NCBI RefSeq assembly: GCF_000219605.1
Contig: NC_015740.1
Span: forward strand, 4,278,001-4,342,000
Direction of reading: 5' to 3'
From: Stutzerimonas stutzeri
GTDB taxonomy: Bacteria; Pseudomonadota; Gammaproteobacteria; Pseudomonadales; Pseudomonadaceae
DNA: 64,000 nt
A program made the position numbers and the translations under genes. The stretch's first letter is position 1. Every line of letters begins with the position of its first letter. Positions 1 to 10,966 of this stretch are shown piece after piece. The notes beneath the pieces were generated by a model. The model was not told where the DNA came from. It saw only the letters and a list, made by a program, of their open reading frames with translations, and did not search any database.

Positions 1-1382
<1,382 letters not shown>

Positions 1383-1383
<1 letters not shown>

Positions 1384-1400
1384 GGGCCGCCGTCGGCCCT
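1383..1400 (+). terminator. Hairpin just after coaD
   Basis: A perfect 7-bp stem (AGGGCCG/CGGCCCT) with a CCGT loop begins on the last base of the coaD stop codon. No U-tract follows, so it may stabilise the coaD mRNA or attenuate into the ferredoxin gene instead of ending transcription. Confidence 0.4.
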
Positions 1401-1448
1401 GCGTCGAGTGCACGCCGAGCGTCGATGCGGCACAATTGGCCGTCGTAA

Positions 1449-1741
<293 letters not shown>

Positions 1742-1742
<1 letters not shown>

Positions 1743-3475
1743 TGCGCTGGCGGCGACCGACCCGGCGGAGGCTCCTGTTCAGGGTGCTCCACGGCTGGTT
1801 CGCCGCCCTGCTGTTACTGGCCTGCAGCGTCCAGGCCAACCCGCTCGACAATGGTGCCGTCGCCACTGCCCACCCCCTGGCCAGCGAAGTCGGCCGCCAG
1901 ATCCTTGAAGCAGGCGGCAACGCCTTCGACGCCACCGTCGCGGTGAGCGCCGCACTGGCCGTGGTCGAGCCCTATGGCTCGGGGCTCGGCGGTGGTGGCT
2001 TCTTTCTGCTGCGCGAGGCCGCCGAACCGGCCCGTCACGTATTTCTCGACGCCCGCGAGCGTGCGCCGCGCGCCGCCACGCCGGACATGTATCTGCGCGA
2101 CGGGCAGTTCCAGCGCGACCTGTCGCTGAACGGCCCGCTGGCGGCGGCGATTCCCGGCACGCCAGCGGCGCTGGTCGAGCTCGCCGAACAACGTGGTCGC
2201 CTGCCACTCGAGGCGACCCTGGCGCCGGCCATCGCCCTGGCCCGCGATGGCTTCGCCGTGGATGCGGTGTACCGCCAGCGTGCCGGCTGGCGCCTGGCCG
2301 CACTGCGTGACGATCCCGAGAGTGCGCGGCTGTTTCTCGACGAGGGCGATCTTCCGGCCGAAGGTCATCTGCTGCGCCAGCCGGAACTGGCGCAAACCCT
2401 GGAGCGACTCGCCAGCAACGGCCGTGACGGCTTCTATCGCGGCGAGCTGGCACAGAAGCTGGTCCAGGGCGTACGTGCGGCCGGCGGCATCTGGTCGCTG
2501 GACGACCTGGCCGACTACCGCACCGTGGAGCGCGAGCCCCTGCGGTTCGCCCTGGCCGATGGCCGCGAGCTGATCGGTGCGCCGCCGCCCTCGGCCGGCG
2601 GGGTGATCCTCGCGCAGAGCCTGGGCATCCTCGAACGCCTCGCCTGGCGTGAGGCCGAACCGCTGCAGCGCAGCCACCTGGTGGTCGAGGCATTGCGTCG
2701 CGCGTACCGTGACCGCGGGCTGCTGGGCGATCCCGATTTCGTCGCCGCACCGATCGAGCGGCTTTTGTCCGCGCGCTACCTGGACCAGCTGGCCGCCGCC
2801 ATCGACCGCGAGCACGCCACCCCGAGCAGCGACCTGCCACCGGCACCACGCTGGCGCGAGGGCGAGCACACCACGCATTTCGCCGTGATCGATGCCGAAG
2901 GCAATGCGGTGGCGGCGACGCTGTCGCTGAACATGATGTTTGGCGCCGCCTTCACCGTGCCCGGCACCGGGGTACTGCTCAACGACGAGATGGACGATTT
3001 CGCCGCCGACATCGACGGCAGCAACGCCTACGGTCTGGAAGGCAGCAGCGCCAACGCCATCGCCGGGGGCAAGCGGCCGTTGTCGAGCATGAGCCCGACC
3101 TTCATCGAGAGCCGCGAGGAATTCACCGCTTTCGGCACCCCCGGCGGCAGTCGCATTCCCAGCATGGTGCTGCTCTCGGCCCTGTCCTATCTGGACGGCG
3201 AGCCGGTGCAGGCCTGGCCGGCGGCGCCACGCTACCACCATCAGTACCTGCCGGACGTGCTGCAGTACGAGGCCGATGCCTTCAGCGCGGCCCATCTGGA
3301 CGCGCTACGTGCCCGCGGCCACCAGCCCAGGCTGATCGAGCGGGACTACGGCAACCAGCAGGTGCTCTACTGGCACAAGCCGAGCGGCAAGGTCGAAGCG
3401 GCCAGCGACCCGCGCGGCATCGGCCGCGCGCTGAAGGTACCCGCACGGCGCCAGCCGATCACGGCTGCACAATGA
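1742..3475 (+). CDS. ggt: Gamma-glutamyltransferase precursor (glutathione hydrolase)
   Basis: 577 aa periplasmic Ntn-hydrolase that cleaves the gamma-glutamyl bond of glutathione and transfers the glutamyl group to water or amino acids. The N-terminus is basic (MRWRRPTRRR) with a hydrophobic segment ending ACSVQA, so it is exported; LLAC is a weak lipobox. The autoprocessing, catalytic threonine is Thr377 in GEHTTHFAVID, giving a small subunit of about 200 aa. A GTPGGSRIPSM glycine-rich oxyanion loop is also visible. The ATG overlaps the ferredoxin stop codon. The 3' end overlaps the convergent Na/Pi gene by 17 nt. Confidence 0.95.
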
Positions 3476-5294
3476 CCGGGCCGTCGTCCGCCGCCAGCTG
3501 CCGCAGCTGACGCGTCAGCTCGTGGCCCTCACCCAGCAGCAGGGCGTTGCGCAGGCTCTGGATGATGCGGCTGGCATAGCCCAGGTCGTTCATCAGCGAG
3601 CTGGTCTGCAGGCCGTCCAGCTTGTGATTGCGGATCGACTCGAACAGCCGCCGGCGAAACTCGGCGTCGAAGTGTGCGGCACGTTCGTCCAGCCAGTTCA
3701 GCCGCTCGCGCCAGAGCTCATCGGGCAGCTCGGAGTGATTCAGCGCGCGAATTTCCCGTAGCGATTCCAGCAGCTGCCGGCGCAGTTCGACATAGGCCTG
3801 GCGCGCGGCGGAATCGTCCTGGCGCAGGTACAGGCCAAGGTTCTTCTGCAGGTGCTTGGCATCCTTGACCGCATCCACCAGCTGCAGCGCGGCGACCTGG
3901 CAGTTCACCCAGAACGCCTGATGGCTCTCGTCCAGCGGCAGCTCCAGGCGGCCCATGAACGTCAGCAGATCGGAATACACGCCCTTGATATGGCGCCGGT
4001 ACAGATGTTCGGCGTCCAGCGCCTGGGCTTCGGGACGGGCATGCAGCAGCGCTTCGTCGACCCGGCCCTGCTGACGCAGCTGCTCGACCGGCAAGTAGAG
4101 GGCATGACAGATCACCTCCAGGCTCAGGCGTGCCAGGTGCTGCAGCTCCTGAGCCACCGCGCTGGCCGCGGCATCGGCCGAATCCAGCGCCCGCTCGTTG
4201 AGATAGCGCGCATGGGTCACGCCATCCGCCGGCGTTGGCGTCAGCTCGGTGATCAGCACCGTCGGCTCGGCCCGCTCCGGCAGCACGCGCAGCAGGACGT
4301 TTGCCAGCTGCGTCTGCCAGGGCCAGAAGAGCAGCACGCCCATGCCGTTGAACAGGCTGTGGAACAGCGCCAGCTGAATCAGCCGGTTCTCGCCCAACCC
4401 CAGCGGCGCGACCAGCCACTGCACCAGCCAGGCCAGGGGCACCAGCAGTGCGATCGCCAGGATGGCGGTCGTGACGTTGAACAGCACATGCGCCAGGGCC
4501 AGGCGCTGGCCGCTGCGGTTACCGCCCAGCGAGCCGACAAAGGCGGTGGTGACGCTGGTGCCGATGTTCGCACCGATGGCGGTGGCCAGCGCCTGAGTCA
4601 GATCCAGCTGACCGGCGGCCAACGCGCTCAGGGTCAGCATCAGCGTTGCGTGGCTCGATTGCAGGACCACGGTGGCGAGCAGGCCGATGCCGACGAACAG
4701 CAGCTGGCCGGTCAACCCGCCGGCGTGATACTGCGACAGGTCCATGCCACCGAAGCTGGAAAAGCCGGTCTTGATCTGATCGATACCGAGAAAGATGAAG
4801 GCGATACCGAGCACGATGCGCCCGGCCGCCTTGCCCTTGTCTCCGCTGAAGCTGGCCAGCACCCCGAAGACCAGCAGCGGCAAGGCCAGCGGACTCAGGC
4901 TGACGTTCTGGCCGGCCAGCGCCAGCAGCCAGATGCCGGTGGTGGACCCCAGGTTGGCGCCGAACAGGATGGCGATACCGCCGGCGAGCTTGATCAGCCC
5001 GGTACTGATGAAGGCGATGGTGAGCAGCGATACCAGCGTGCTGGACTGCAGCAGCATGGTGCCGCTGACGCCGAACATCAGCCCCTTGAACGGGGTCGCG
5101 GTACTGCGGGCGAGCAGTTGCTCGAGCGTGCTGCCGGCCAGCTGACGCAGGCCCTCCTCGAGGCACTGCATGCCGAACAGGAACAGCGCCAGCCCCGCGC
5201 AGAGTTCGAGCCAGCCGCTGCTGGCCCAGAACGACCAGGACAGCAGCAATACGCCCGCGAGGGGCAGGAGGATCTTGAAGAAGGAAGGTTTCAA
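3459..5294 (-). CDS. Na+/phosphate cotransporter family protein (NptA/YjbB-like)
   Basis: 611 aa inner-membrane protein. The N-terminal ~330 residues hold two inverted Na_Pi_cotrans repeats, each with a QSS motif (LLQSSTLVSLL and VLQSSHATLML) that is expected to form the substrate site. The C-terminal ~250 residues are helical and PhoU-like. Bacterial relatives move phosphate with sodium, in E. coli YjbB mainly outward; direction here is unknown. A second family member lies at 44.2 kb and the pst operon at 24-31 kb. The 3' end overlaps ggt, tail to tail. Confidence 0.88.
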   Translation of the reverse strand: MKPSFFKILLPLAGVLLLSWSFWASSGWLELCAGLALFLFGMQCLEEGLRQLAGSTLEQLLARSTATPFKGLMFGVSGTMLLQSSTLVSLLTIAFISTGLIKLAGGIAILFGANLGSTTGIWLLALAGQNVSLSPLALPLLVFGVLASFSGDKGKAAGRIVLGIAFIFLGIDQIKTGFSSFGGMDLSQYHAGGLTGQLLFVGIGLLATVVLQSSHATLMLTLSALAAGQLDLTQALATAIGANIGTSVTTAFVGSLGGNRSGQRLALAHVLFNVTTAILAIALLVPLAWLVQWLVAPLGLGENRLIQLALFHSLFNGMGVLLFWPWQTQLANVLLRVLPERAEPTVLITELTPTPADGVTHARYLNERALDSADAAASAVAQELQHLARLSLEVICHALYLPVEQLRQQGRVDEALLHARPEAQALDAEHLYRRHIKGVYSDLLTFMGRLELPLDESHQAFWVNCQVAALQLVDAVKDAKHLQKNLGLYLRQDDSAARQAYVELRRQLLESLREIRALNHSELPDELWRERLNWLDERAAHFDAEFRRRLFESIRNHKLDGLQTSSLMNDLGYASRIIQSLRNALLLGEGHELTRQLRQLAADDGPVIVQP

Positions 5295-5397
5295 GATGGC
5301 TTCGCGCGGATAGATGAACTGGGGAGGCGAAGCCTACTGCAGCGGCACCGCGATCGGAAGGCTCAGCGCCTGCCAGTCGCGGTGCGGATGATGCCGG

Positions 5398-5739
5398 TCA
5401 ATTCTGTGCGTTGTAGCCGCTGGTGGTGCAGCCCAGGCAGCGTACGAAGGCTGCCTTGCCCGGCTCGACCACCAGCGCCTTGCCCGCCTCACCGACATTG
5501 CCGCCCAGCGCGGTGAACGGCAGGCTGACGACGAAAGCGGCGGCGCCCAGCACGGTCGCGCCGATCAGCAGCGGGCGGGCGATGACCAGGTCACCGATCA
5601 TGGAGTAGGCCTTCGGCGCCTCGACGGTGTACATCGGATCGCCGCTGGCGTTCTGCGGGACCGATTCCGCGTGCGCCGGCATTGCCAGCAGGCCAGTGGT
5701 CAGAGCCAAGACAGCAGCGGTGGAGCGGAACAGATTCAT
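5398..5739 (-). CDS. Small exported membrane-associated protein, function unknown
   Basis: 113 aa. Signal peptide [24 protein letters not shown], then one strong hydrophobic stretch (about residues 53-75, [20 protein letters not shown]) and a tail with two cysteines in RCLGC. Pseudomonad homologues are often labelled multidrug transporter, which one membrane segment does not support. The ATG at 5739 is chosen over an in-frame one at 5772 because GAAGGA lies at good spacing before it and it starts the signal peptide. It lies between mutM and the Na/Pi gene on the same strand. Confidence 0.75.
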   Translation of the reverse strand: MNLFRSTAAVLALTTGLLAMPAHAESVPQNASGDPMYTVEAPKAYSMIGDLVIARPLLIGATVLGAAAFVVSLPFTALGGNVGEAGKALVVEPGKAAFVRCLGCTTSGYNAQN

Positions 5740-5853
5740 GGTGTGGTCCTTCAGCTGTGCGAAACGCGGCAATTTTAGTTGTGGCGGCCACTATAGCAGC
5801 GGCCAGGGCCCGCGGGGCGTGAACGCCGTCAACGCGCGCGCAGTTGCGCCGCC

Positions 5854-6666
5854 TCAGCGTTGGCAGCGACCGCAGTAGACACTGGCGCGCTGACCGAGGC
5901 GAATCTCGCGCAATGTGCCACCGCAGTTCCTGCAGAACTCTCCGCCACGGCCATAGACGAACAGCTCCTGCTGGAAGTAACCGGGCTTGCCATCGCCACC
6001 GACGAAATCGCGCAGCGTGGTGCCACCGCGCTCGATGGCCATGGCCAGGATGCGGCGGATCTCCTCGCCGAGCTTCAGATAGCGCGCCCGCGAGATGCTG
6101 CCGGCCGGCCGCCGCGGATCGATCCCGGCGGCGAACAGCGCCTCGCTCGCATAGATGTTGCCGACGCCCACCACCACAGCGTTGTCCATGATGAACGGCT
6201 TGACCGCCATGCTGCGCCCGCGCGACAGCCGATACAGCCGGTCGCCATCGAAGTCCTCGCCCAGCGGCTCGGGCCCGAGGCTGGCCAGCAGTACATGCGC
6301 CAGCGGCTCGTCGCTCCAGAGCATCGCGCCGAAGCGCCGCGGATCGGTGTAGCGCAGGGCCTGACCGGACTCCAGCAGGATGTCGACGTGCTCATGCTTG
6401 GCCGCGGGCGATGCCGCATCCACCAGACGCAGGCTGCCGGACATGCCGAGATGGACGATCAGCGTGCCGCTTTCGGCGCGGATCAGCAGGTACTTGGCGC
6501 GCCGCTCGACGGCCTCGATGCGCTGCCCGGACAGACGCACGTCGAGATCCTCCGGAATCGGCCAGCGCAGGCGACGATCACGCACCAGCACGCGGCTGAC
6601 GCGCTGGCCGACCAGATACGGCTCGATGCCACGGCGGGTGGTTTCGACTTCGGGAAGTTCGGGCAT
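5854..6666 (-). CDS. mutM: Formamidopyrimidine-DNA glycosylase (Fpg/MutM)
   Basis: 270 aa bifunctional glycosylase/AP lyase that removes 8-oxoguanine and formamidopyrimidines from DNA. It starts [13 protein letters not shown]: after Met removal Pro2 is the Schiff-base nucleophile and Glu3 the acid. Lys58 is the conserved beta-lyase lysine. The C-terminal zinc finger is intact (Cys245, Cys248, Cys265, Cys268). Length is standard for Fpg, and the finger separates it from fingerless Nei-like proteins. Confidence 0.97.
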   Translation of the reverse strand: MPELPEVETTRRGIEPYLVGQRVSRVLVRDRRLRWPIPEDLDVRLSGQRIEAVERRAKYLLIRAESGTLIVHLGMSGSLRLVDAASPAAKHEHVDILLESGQALRYTDPRRFGAMLWSDEPLAHVLLASLGPEPLGEDFDGDRLYRLSRGRSMAVKPFIMDNAVVVGVGNIYASEALFAAGIDPRRPAGSISRARYLKLGEEIRRILAMAIERGGTTLRDFVGGDGKPGYFQQELFVYGRGGEFCRNCGGTLREIRLGQRASVYCGRCQR

Positions 6667-6722
6667 GGCGAGATACGGTTACAGCGAAGGGATGCCGACC
6701 TTAGCAGGCCGGCGCCGGAGCG

Positions 6723-7589
6723 TCAGCCCACGCCCAGTTCGCGAATGCTTTCCTTCAGGCAGACGAAGTCGTAATCCGACAGGCCGACATAGTCGAGCAC
6801 CAGGCGCGCGACGCTGTCCCACTCGTGGTCCTCGGGCTGACCGCCCAGCACGCGATGACAGGCACAGATGTGTTCGGCCATCTTGAGGATCGCCAGCAGC
6901 GTCTTGATCGGCGCGTCACGCCCGGAGTCGTCGGAGAACAAGGACAACGCGTTGTGGTGATTGGCGATGGCATCGCACAGGTACAGCGGCAGGTTCCACG
7001 ACTTGGCGGTGAAGTAACCGACCACCGCGTGGTTGGTGCTGAGCACGCGGTTCTCGATGTCGACGATGCGCTGGCCCTCGCCGGTACTGGCGTAGGCTTC
7101 CTCCAGCACCGCTATGTAACCGGGGAAGCGCTTGAGCATCAGCGGAATGCCGCAGTTGTGGAACAGCCCCAGCGCGTAAGCCTCGTCCGGCGCCTGGTAG
7201 CCGATGCGCTTGGCCAGGGTCAGGCAGGCCATGGCCACGTCCTGCGCGCTGTCCCAGAAGCGATTGAGGGTGACGATGGTCTCGTCGCTCATCTCGCCCT
7301 TGATCGACTGGGCGTTGATCAGGTTGATCACCGAGTCGCAGCCGAGCAGGTTGACCGCCTGCTGGATGGAGGCGATGCGGTTGGTCAGGCCGAAGTACGG
7401 CGAATTGACGATCTTCAGCAGCGCGCCGGAGAGCCCCGGGTCTTGGCTGATCAACCGGGCGATGGCCTTGAGGTCGGGCACCGGCATGACCTGCTCCATC
7501 TGCAGATCGACCATGATCTGCGGCTGCGGCGGCACGCTGATGCCTTGCAGCACCCGGCGGATTTGATCGGCGGACAGTTCAACGGCCAT
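6723..7589 (-). CDS. HDOD-domain signalling protein
   Basis: 288 aa from the ATG starting [12 protein letters not shown]; an upstream in-frame ATG at 7670 would add 27 unconserved-looking residues. The core (about residues 20-220) is an HDOD domain, an HD-superfamily fold that lacks the full metal-binding set, with [21 protein letters not shown] and a later [13 protein letters not shown] helix. HDOD proteins act as non-enzymatic regulators in bacterial signalling; no catalytic GGDEF, EAL or kinase module is attached. It ends 56 bp before the mutM start and may share its transcript. Confidence 0.85.
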   Translation of the reverse strand: MAVELSADQIRRVLQGISVPPQPQIMVDLQMEQVMPVPDLKAIARLISQDPGLSGALLKIVNSPYFGLTNRIASIQQAVNLLGCDSVINLINAQSIKGEMSDETIVTLNRFWDSAQDVAMACLTLAKRIGYQAPDEAYALGLFHNCGIPLMLKRFPGYIAVLEEAYASTGEGQRIVDIENRVLSTNHAVVGYFTAKSWNLPLYLCDAIANHHNALSLFSDDSGRDAPIKTLLAILKMAEHICACHRVLGGQPEDHEWDSVARLVLDYVGLSDYDFVCLKESIRELGVG

Positions 7590-7719
7590 GGCGGGACGCT
7601 CGGACAGGTAAGGCAAAGTGCTATCGGCAGGAAAGGGCGAACTTTGGCTGAGATGTGGGTCCCATTTCAAGTGACTCGCATTCGGCGAGTGTTACCGACA
7701 GACAGACGGAGGTAAGCCC

Positions 7720-8259
7720 ATGTCCCAATCCCTCAACGGCAAACGCGTGGCCATTCTGGTGACCGACGGTTTCGAGCAGGTCGAGCTGACCGGGCCCAAG
7801 GAGGCGCTGGAAAAGGCCGGCGCAACCGCCGAGATCATCTCCGCCAAGAACGGCGAGGTGACCGGCTGGAACCACACCACCCCGGCCTCCAAGTTCCATG
7901 TCGACAACACCTTCGACAGCATACGCATGGAGGACTACGACGCCGTGCTGCTGCCCGGCGGCGTGGTCAATTCCGACACCATCCGCACCGACAAAACCGC
8001 GCAGAAGCTGGTCCGGGCGGCGGCCGATGCGAACAAGCCCATCGCGGTGATCTGCCATGGCGGCTGGCTGCTGATCTCCGCCGACCTGGTCGAGGGCAAG
8101 CGCATGACCAGCTGGCCCTCGCTCACCGACGACCTGAAGAACGCCGGTGCCGAGTGGGTCGACGAGCAGGTGGTGGTGGACGGCCAGCTCATCAGCAGCC
8201 GCAAACCCGATGACATCCCGGCATTCAGCCAGGCGCTGATCGACGCCCTGTCCGCCTGA
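7720..8259 (+). CDS. pfpI: DJ-1/PfpI family protein (YhbO-type)
   Basis: 179 aa cytoplasmic class I glutamine amidotransferase-like protein. The nucleophile elbow AVICHGGW contains Cys112 followed by His113, and the conserved acidic residue lies in TDGFEQVE. Family members have been described as stress-protective proteases, glyoxalases or deglycases; the exact activity is disputed. A CGGAGG ribosome site lies 9 nt before the ATG. It is transcribed divergently from the HDOD gene. Matches PA0355 in context (from memory). Confidence 0.92.
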   Translation: MSQSLNGKRVAILVTDGFEQVELTGPKEALEKAGATAEIISAKNGEVTGWNHTTPASKFHVDNTFDSIRMEDYDAVLLPGGVVNSDTIRTDKTAQKLVRAAADANKPIAVICHGGWLLISADLVEGKRMTSWPSLTDDLKNAGAEWVDEQVVVDGQLISSRKPDDIPAFSQALIDALSA

Positions 8260-8359
8260 GCGAGACAGCGGCAGCACGCGGCGAGCGTTTTTCCGCCGAC
8301 CCGGCGCGCGCCGCCTGCCGCTCGTTTAGAATGCCCGTCTTTTTTCCGGAGCCCTGCCG

Positions 8360-9556
8360 ATGACCCTGCCCAGCCTGCGCCTCAAAGCCAATGCCGATCG
8401 CCGCCTGCGCGCGGGCCACCTGTGGGTCTACAGCAACGAGGTCGACACCGCGGCCACGCCCCTGGCCGGCTTCGCCGCTGGCGACCAGGCCATCCTCGAG
8501 GCCGCCGGAGGCAAGCCGCTGGGCATCGTCGGGGTGTCGCCGAACAACCTGATCTGCGCACGGCTGCTGTCGCGCGATCTCAAGCACAGCCTGGACAAGT
8601 CGCTGCTGGTGCATCGCATCCAGGTCGCGCTGTCGCTGCGCGAGCGCCTGTTCGATCAGCCGTGCTACCGCCTGATCTACGGTGATTCCGACCTGCTGCC
8701 GGGCCTGGTGGTGGACCGCTTCCACGACCACCTGGTGGTGCAGCTGGCTTCGGCCACTATGGAGCGCAACAAGGATGCCGTGCTGGAAGCGCTGGTGCAG
8801 GTGCTCAAGCCGCGCGGCGTGCTGTGGAAGAACGACTCCAGCGCCCGCGATGCCGAAGGCCTTGAACGCTACGTCGATACCGCCTTCGGCGTGGTACCGG
8901 AGTGGGTCGCGCTGGAAGAGAACGGCGTGAAGTTCGAGGCGCCGGTGCTGCAGGGCCAGAAGACCGGCTGGTTCTATGATCACCGCATGAACCGTGCGCG
9001 CCTGGCGCCCTACGTCAAGGGCAAGCGCGTGCTCGACCTGTTCAGCTACATCGGTGGCTGGGGCGTGCAGGCCGCCGCCTTCGGCGCCAGCGAAGTGTTC
9101 TGTGTCGACGCCTCGGCCTTTGCCTTGGATGGCGTGGAGCGCAACGCTGCGCTCAATGGTGTAGCCGAGAAGATGACCTGCGTCGAAGGTGATGCCTTCG
9201 AGGCGATGAAGGAACTGAAGAACGCCGAAGAGCGCTTCGACGTGGTGATCACCGATCCGCCGGCGTTCATCAAGCGCAAGAAGGATCTGAAGAACGGCGA
9301 GGCCGCCTACCGCCGCCTCAACGAAACCGCCATGCGGCTGCTGAACAAGGACGGCATCCTGGTCAGCGCCAGCTGTTCGATGCACCTGCCCGAGGACGAC
9401 CTGCAGAACATCCTGCTCGGCAGCGCGCGCCATCTGGATCGCAATATCCAGCTGCTCGAGCGCGGCGCCCAGGGTCCGGATCACCCGGTGCATCCGGCGA
9501 TCCCGGAGACCCGCTACATCAAGAGCCTGACCTGCCGCATCCTGCCCAACAGCTGA
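8360..9556 (+). CDS. rlmI: 23S rRNA (cytosine-1962-C5)-methyltransferase, RlmI family
   Basis: 398 aa. The N-terminal PUA domain (about residues 1-80, GHLWVYSNEV) binds RNA. The Rossmann methyltransferase follows, with SAM motif VLDLFSYIGGWGVQAAAFGA and the NPPY-like motif DVVITDPPAFIKRKK. A conserved cysteine in SASCSMHLPEDD is the expected catalytic residue for C5-cytosine methylation. TAGAAT at about 8325 is a plausible -10 and CGGAGC precedes the ATG. The precise target base is inferred from the family. Confidence 0.9.
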   Translation: MTLPSLRLKANADRRLRAGHLWVYSNEVDTAATPLAGFAAGDQAILEAAGGKPLGIVGVSPNNLICARLLSRDLKHSLDKSLLVHRIQVALSLRERLFDQPCYRLIYGDSDLLPGLVVDRFHDHLVVQLASATMERNKDAVLEALVQVLKPRGVLWKNDSSARDAEGLERYVDTAFGVVPEWVALEENGVKFEAPVLQGQKTGWFYDHRMNRARLAPYVKGKRVLDLFSYIGGWGVQAAAFGASEVFCVDASAFALDGVERNAALNGVAEKMTCVEGDAFEAMKELKNAEERFDVVITDPPAFIKRKKDLKNGEAAYRRLNETAMRLLNKDGILVSASCSMHLPEDDLQNILLGSARHLDRNIQLLERGAQGPDHPVHPAIPETRYIKSLTCRILPNS

Positions 9557-9570
9557 TCGGCCATCCGGTT

Positions 9571-9596
9571 GCGCAGGGCGGCGGACCGCCCTGCGC
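9571..9596. terminator. Hairpin between convergent rlmI and hydrolase genes
   Basis: A perfect 11-bp stem (GCGCAGGGCGG/CCGCCCTGCGC) with a CGGA loop sits 14 bp after the rlmI stop and 11 bp before the end of the opposing hydrolase gene. The following bases TTCCCC are only weakly U-rich, so termination strength is uncertain; position favours a shared bidirectional terminator. Confidence 0.6.
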
Positions 9597-9606
9597 TTCC
9601 CCTGCC

Positions 9607-10455
9607 TTACTCGATGCCCTTGCGCTCCACACTCCACAGCAGGCTGGTACAGAGCCGGCAGAGCCGGCCATAGAAGGTGCTGCGCGCCGACTGGTCGTCC
9701 ATCAGCTGGTAGCGGAACCAGGCCGTGCTCGGGCCGCGATACTCGCCGCCATTGCCAACCGGCTCGAAATGGCTGACATAGCGCCGCTCGCCCCAGAAGA
9801 TCGGCACGTTGGCCCGGCTGTAGACCGGCTGCGCATTGAGGTAGGGCACGGCGATGGTGTCCGCCCCGCCGGACATGAGGAACATCGGCCCGCGCTGGTT
9901 GCGCTGCGAGGACGAGTCATGGCCGAGGCCGATGGTGTACGGCTGGATCGGCGCGGTGGCCCGGACGCGGTCGTCCCGGCCGGCCATGATCGAACCGCCG
10001 CCGCCCTGGGAGTGCCCCGAGGTCCCGACCCGCCCGGTATTGAGCACGCCGACATAGGTGCCATAGGTGCGGTTGCTCTCCTGCACCAGGTAATCCAGAC
10101 AGGCGAGCATCTCCCGTCCGGTGCCGGCGTTGGAGGTTTCCGCCGCGGCGACGACGAATCCATGGCTGGCCCAGTGGGTCAGCAGTCCGGAATAGGTCGT
10201 CGGCCCGGTACCGGTGCCGTTACCCCAGAGGATGATCGGGTGCCGGACCCCGCCCTGGCCGAGCGTGCGTGGCCGATAGACACGGCAACTGGGCCCCTCG
10301 CTCTGGCTGGTGACCGCGTACGGACCGGAATTGTCGAAGCTCGAAACCGCCGGGAACGGCGCGCCGGGCGTATCGGGCAGCGGAGCGGCGATGGCGGAAA
10401 CGGACAGGGCGACCAGCGCCGTGGCACTCAGGCATCCAAGTGTGAACTTGTGCAT
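9607..10455 (-). CDS. Secreted PETase/cutinase-like alpha/beta hydrolase
   Basis: 282 aa, exported: signal peptide MHKFTLGCLSATALVALS with cleavage likely after SAIA. The nucleophile elbow GTSGHSQGGGGS gives Ser149; Asp199 (SGGADTIAVP) and His229 (YVSHFEP) complete a triad spaced like that of PET hydrolases. ASHGFVV, YSRANVP, TAWFRYQLMDD and STFYG also line up with the PETase/cutinase fold. The residue after the nucleophile is Gln, where PETases have Met. Cysteines at 266 and 269 lie near the end. The second ATG is chosen because GAGG is 7 nt before it, while the first ATG abuts GAGGA. Substrate (polyester, cutin or lipid ester) is unproven. Confidence 0.82.
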   Translation of the reverse strand: MHKFTLGCLSATALVALSVSAIAAPLPDTPGAPFPAVSSFDNSGPYAVTSQSEGPSCRVYRPRTLGQGGVRHPIILWGNGTGTGPTTYSGLLTHWASHGFVVAAAETSNAGTGREMLACLDYLVQESNRTYGTYVGVLNTGRVGTSGHSQGGGGSIMAGRDDRVRATAPIQPYTIGLGHDSSSQRNQRGPMFLMSGGADTIAVPYLNAQPVYSRANVPIFWGERRYVSHFEPVGNGGEYRGPSTAWFRYQLMDDQSARSTFYGRLCRLCTSLLWSVERKGIE

Positions 10456-10966
10456 CTGCATTCCTCGTTCTTGTCATTGGTATAAGGATTCATCGCCGGT
10501 CGAACGCTGCCCTACCGCCGCGAAACGGACACCTACCGGCGACCGACCACCCGCGGGCAGCGCGCATCTGCAGAGGCGCGACAGCCAGCGAAGCGGTCGG
10601 GAATGGACTGTAGCGAGCGATAATCGACCCGCCAGTCGCACGCAGGCAGAACCGGACCAGCGGTCAAAGCGGCGAATTTCGGCGGATGCGCACCCCGGAC
10701 GGCCGCTCAGGCGGCCCCGCGCGGCTAGCTCGCGGCATGCCGGCGTACCGGCAATCGTCCCGCCTGGCCCGGCTGCCGGAACGTGCGTAGAATCGGTGAT
10801 ATCTCGCCATTCACCACACGGCGGACCCAGAGCCCAGGCCCCACGAGCGATTACCCCGCCTCGACCCGGCCCCTTCCGAACGCGCGGTCACCCTCCGTTG
10901 CATCCGGCACAGGCGTTGCTCACCATACGCATACCTCCGATTACCTGATTAGCCGCAGGAACCGTC
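10456..10966. other. Intergenic region between divergent hydrolase and ilvD genes
   Basis: About 510 bp without a convincing gene. An open frame at 10310-10948 (+) has arginine/proline-rich, shadow-like composition and runs into the hydrolase antisense, so it is not called. I see a GAGG site for the hydrolase and GCAGGA before ilvD, but no clear leader peptide with runs of Ile, Leu or Val codons and no terminator/antiterminator pair, so ilv-type attenuation is not supported. Confidence 0.6.

Noticed and set aside
3852..5516. Long open frame (554 codons, +) opposite the Na/Pi cotransporter gene
   Set aside because: Gln/Arg/Ala-rich antisense shadow with no domain; the minus-strand frame has clear membrane helices and QSS motifs. 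Other long antisense frames, such as those opposite recD, ilvD, pstC and tctA, were discarded for the same reason.
10310..10948. 212-codon open frame (+) reaching into the hydrolase-ilvD gap
   Set aside because: Arg/Pro/Ala-rich composition, starts antisense to the hydrolase gene, no ribosome site and no recognisable motif.
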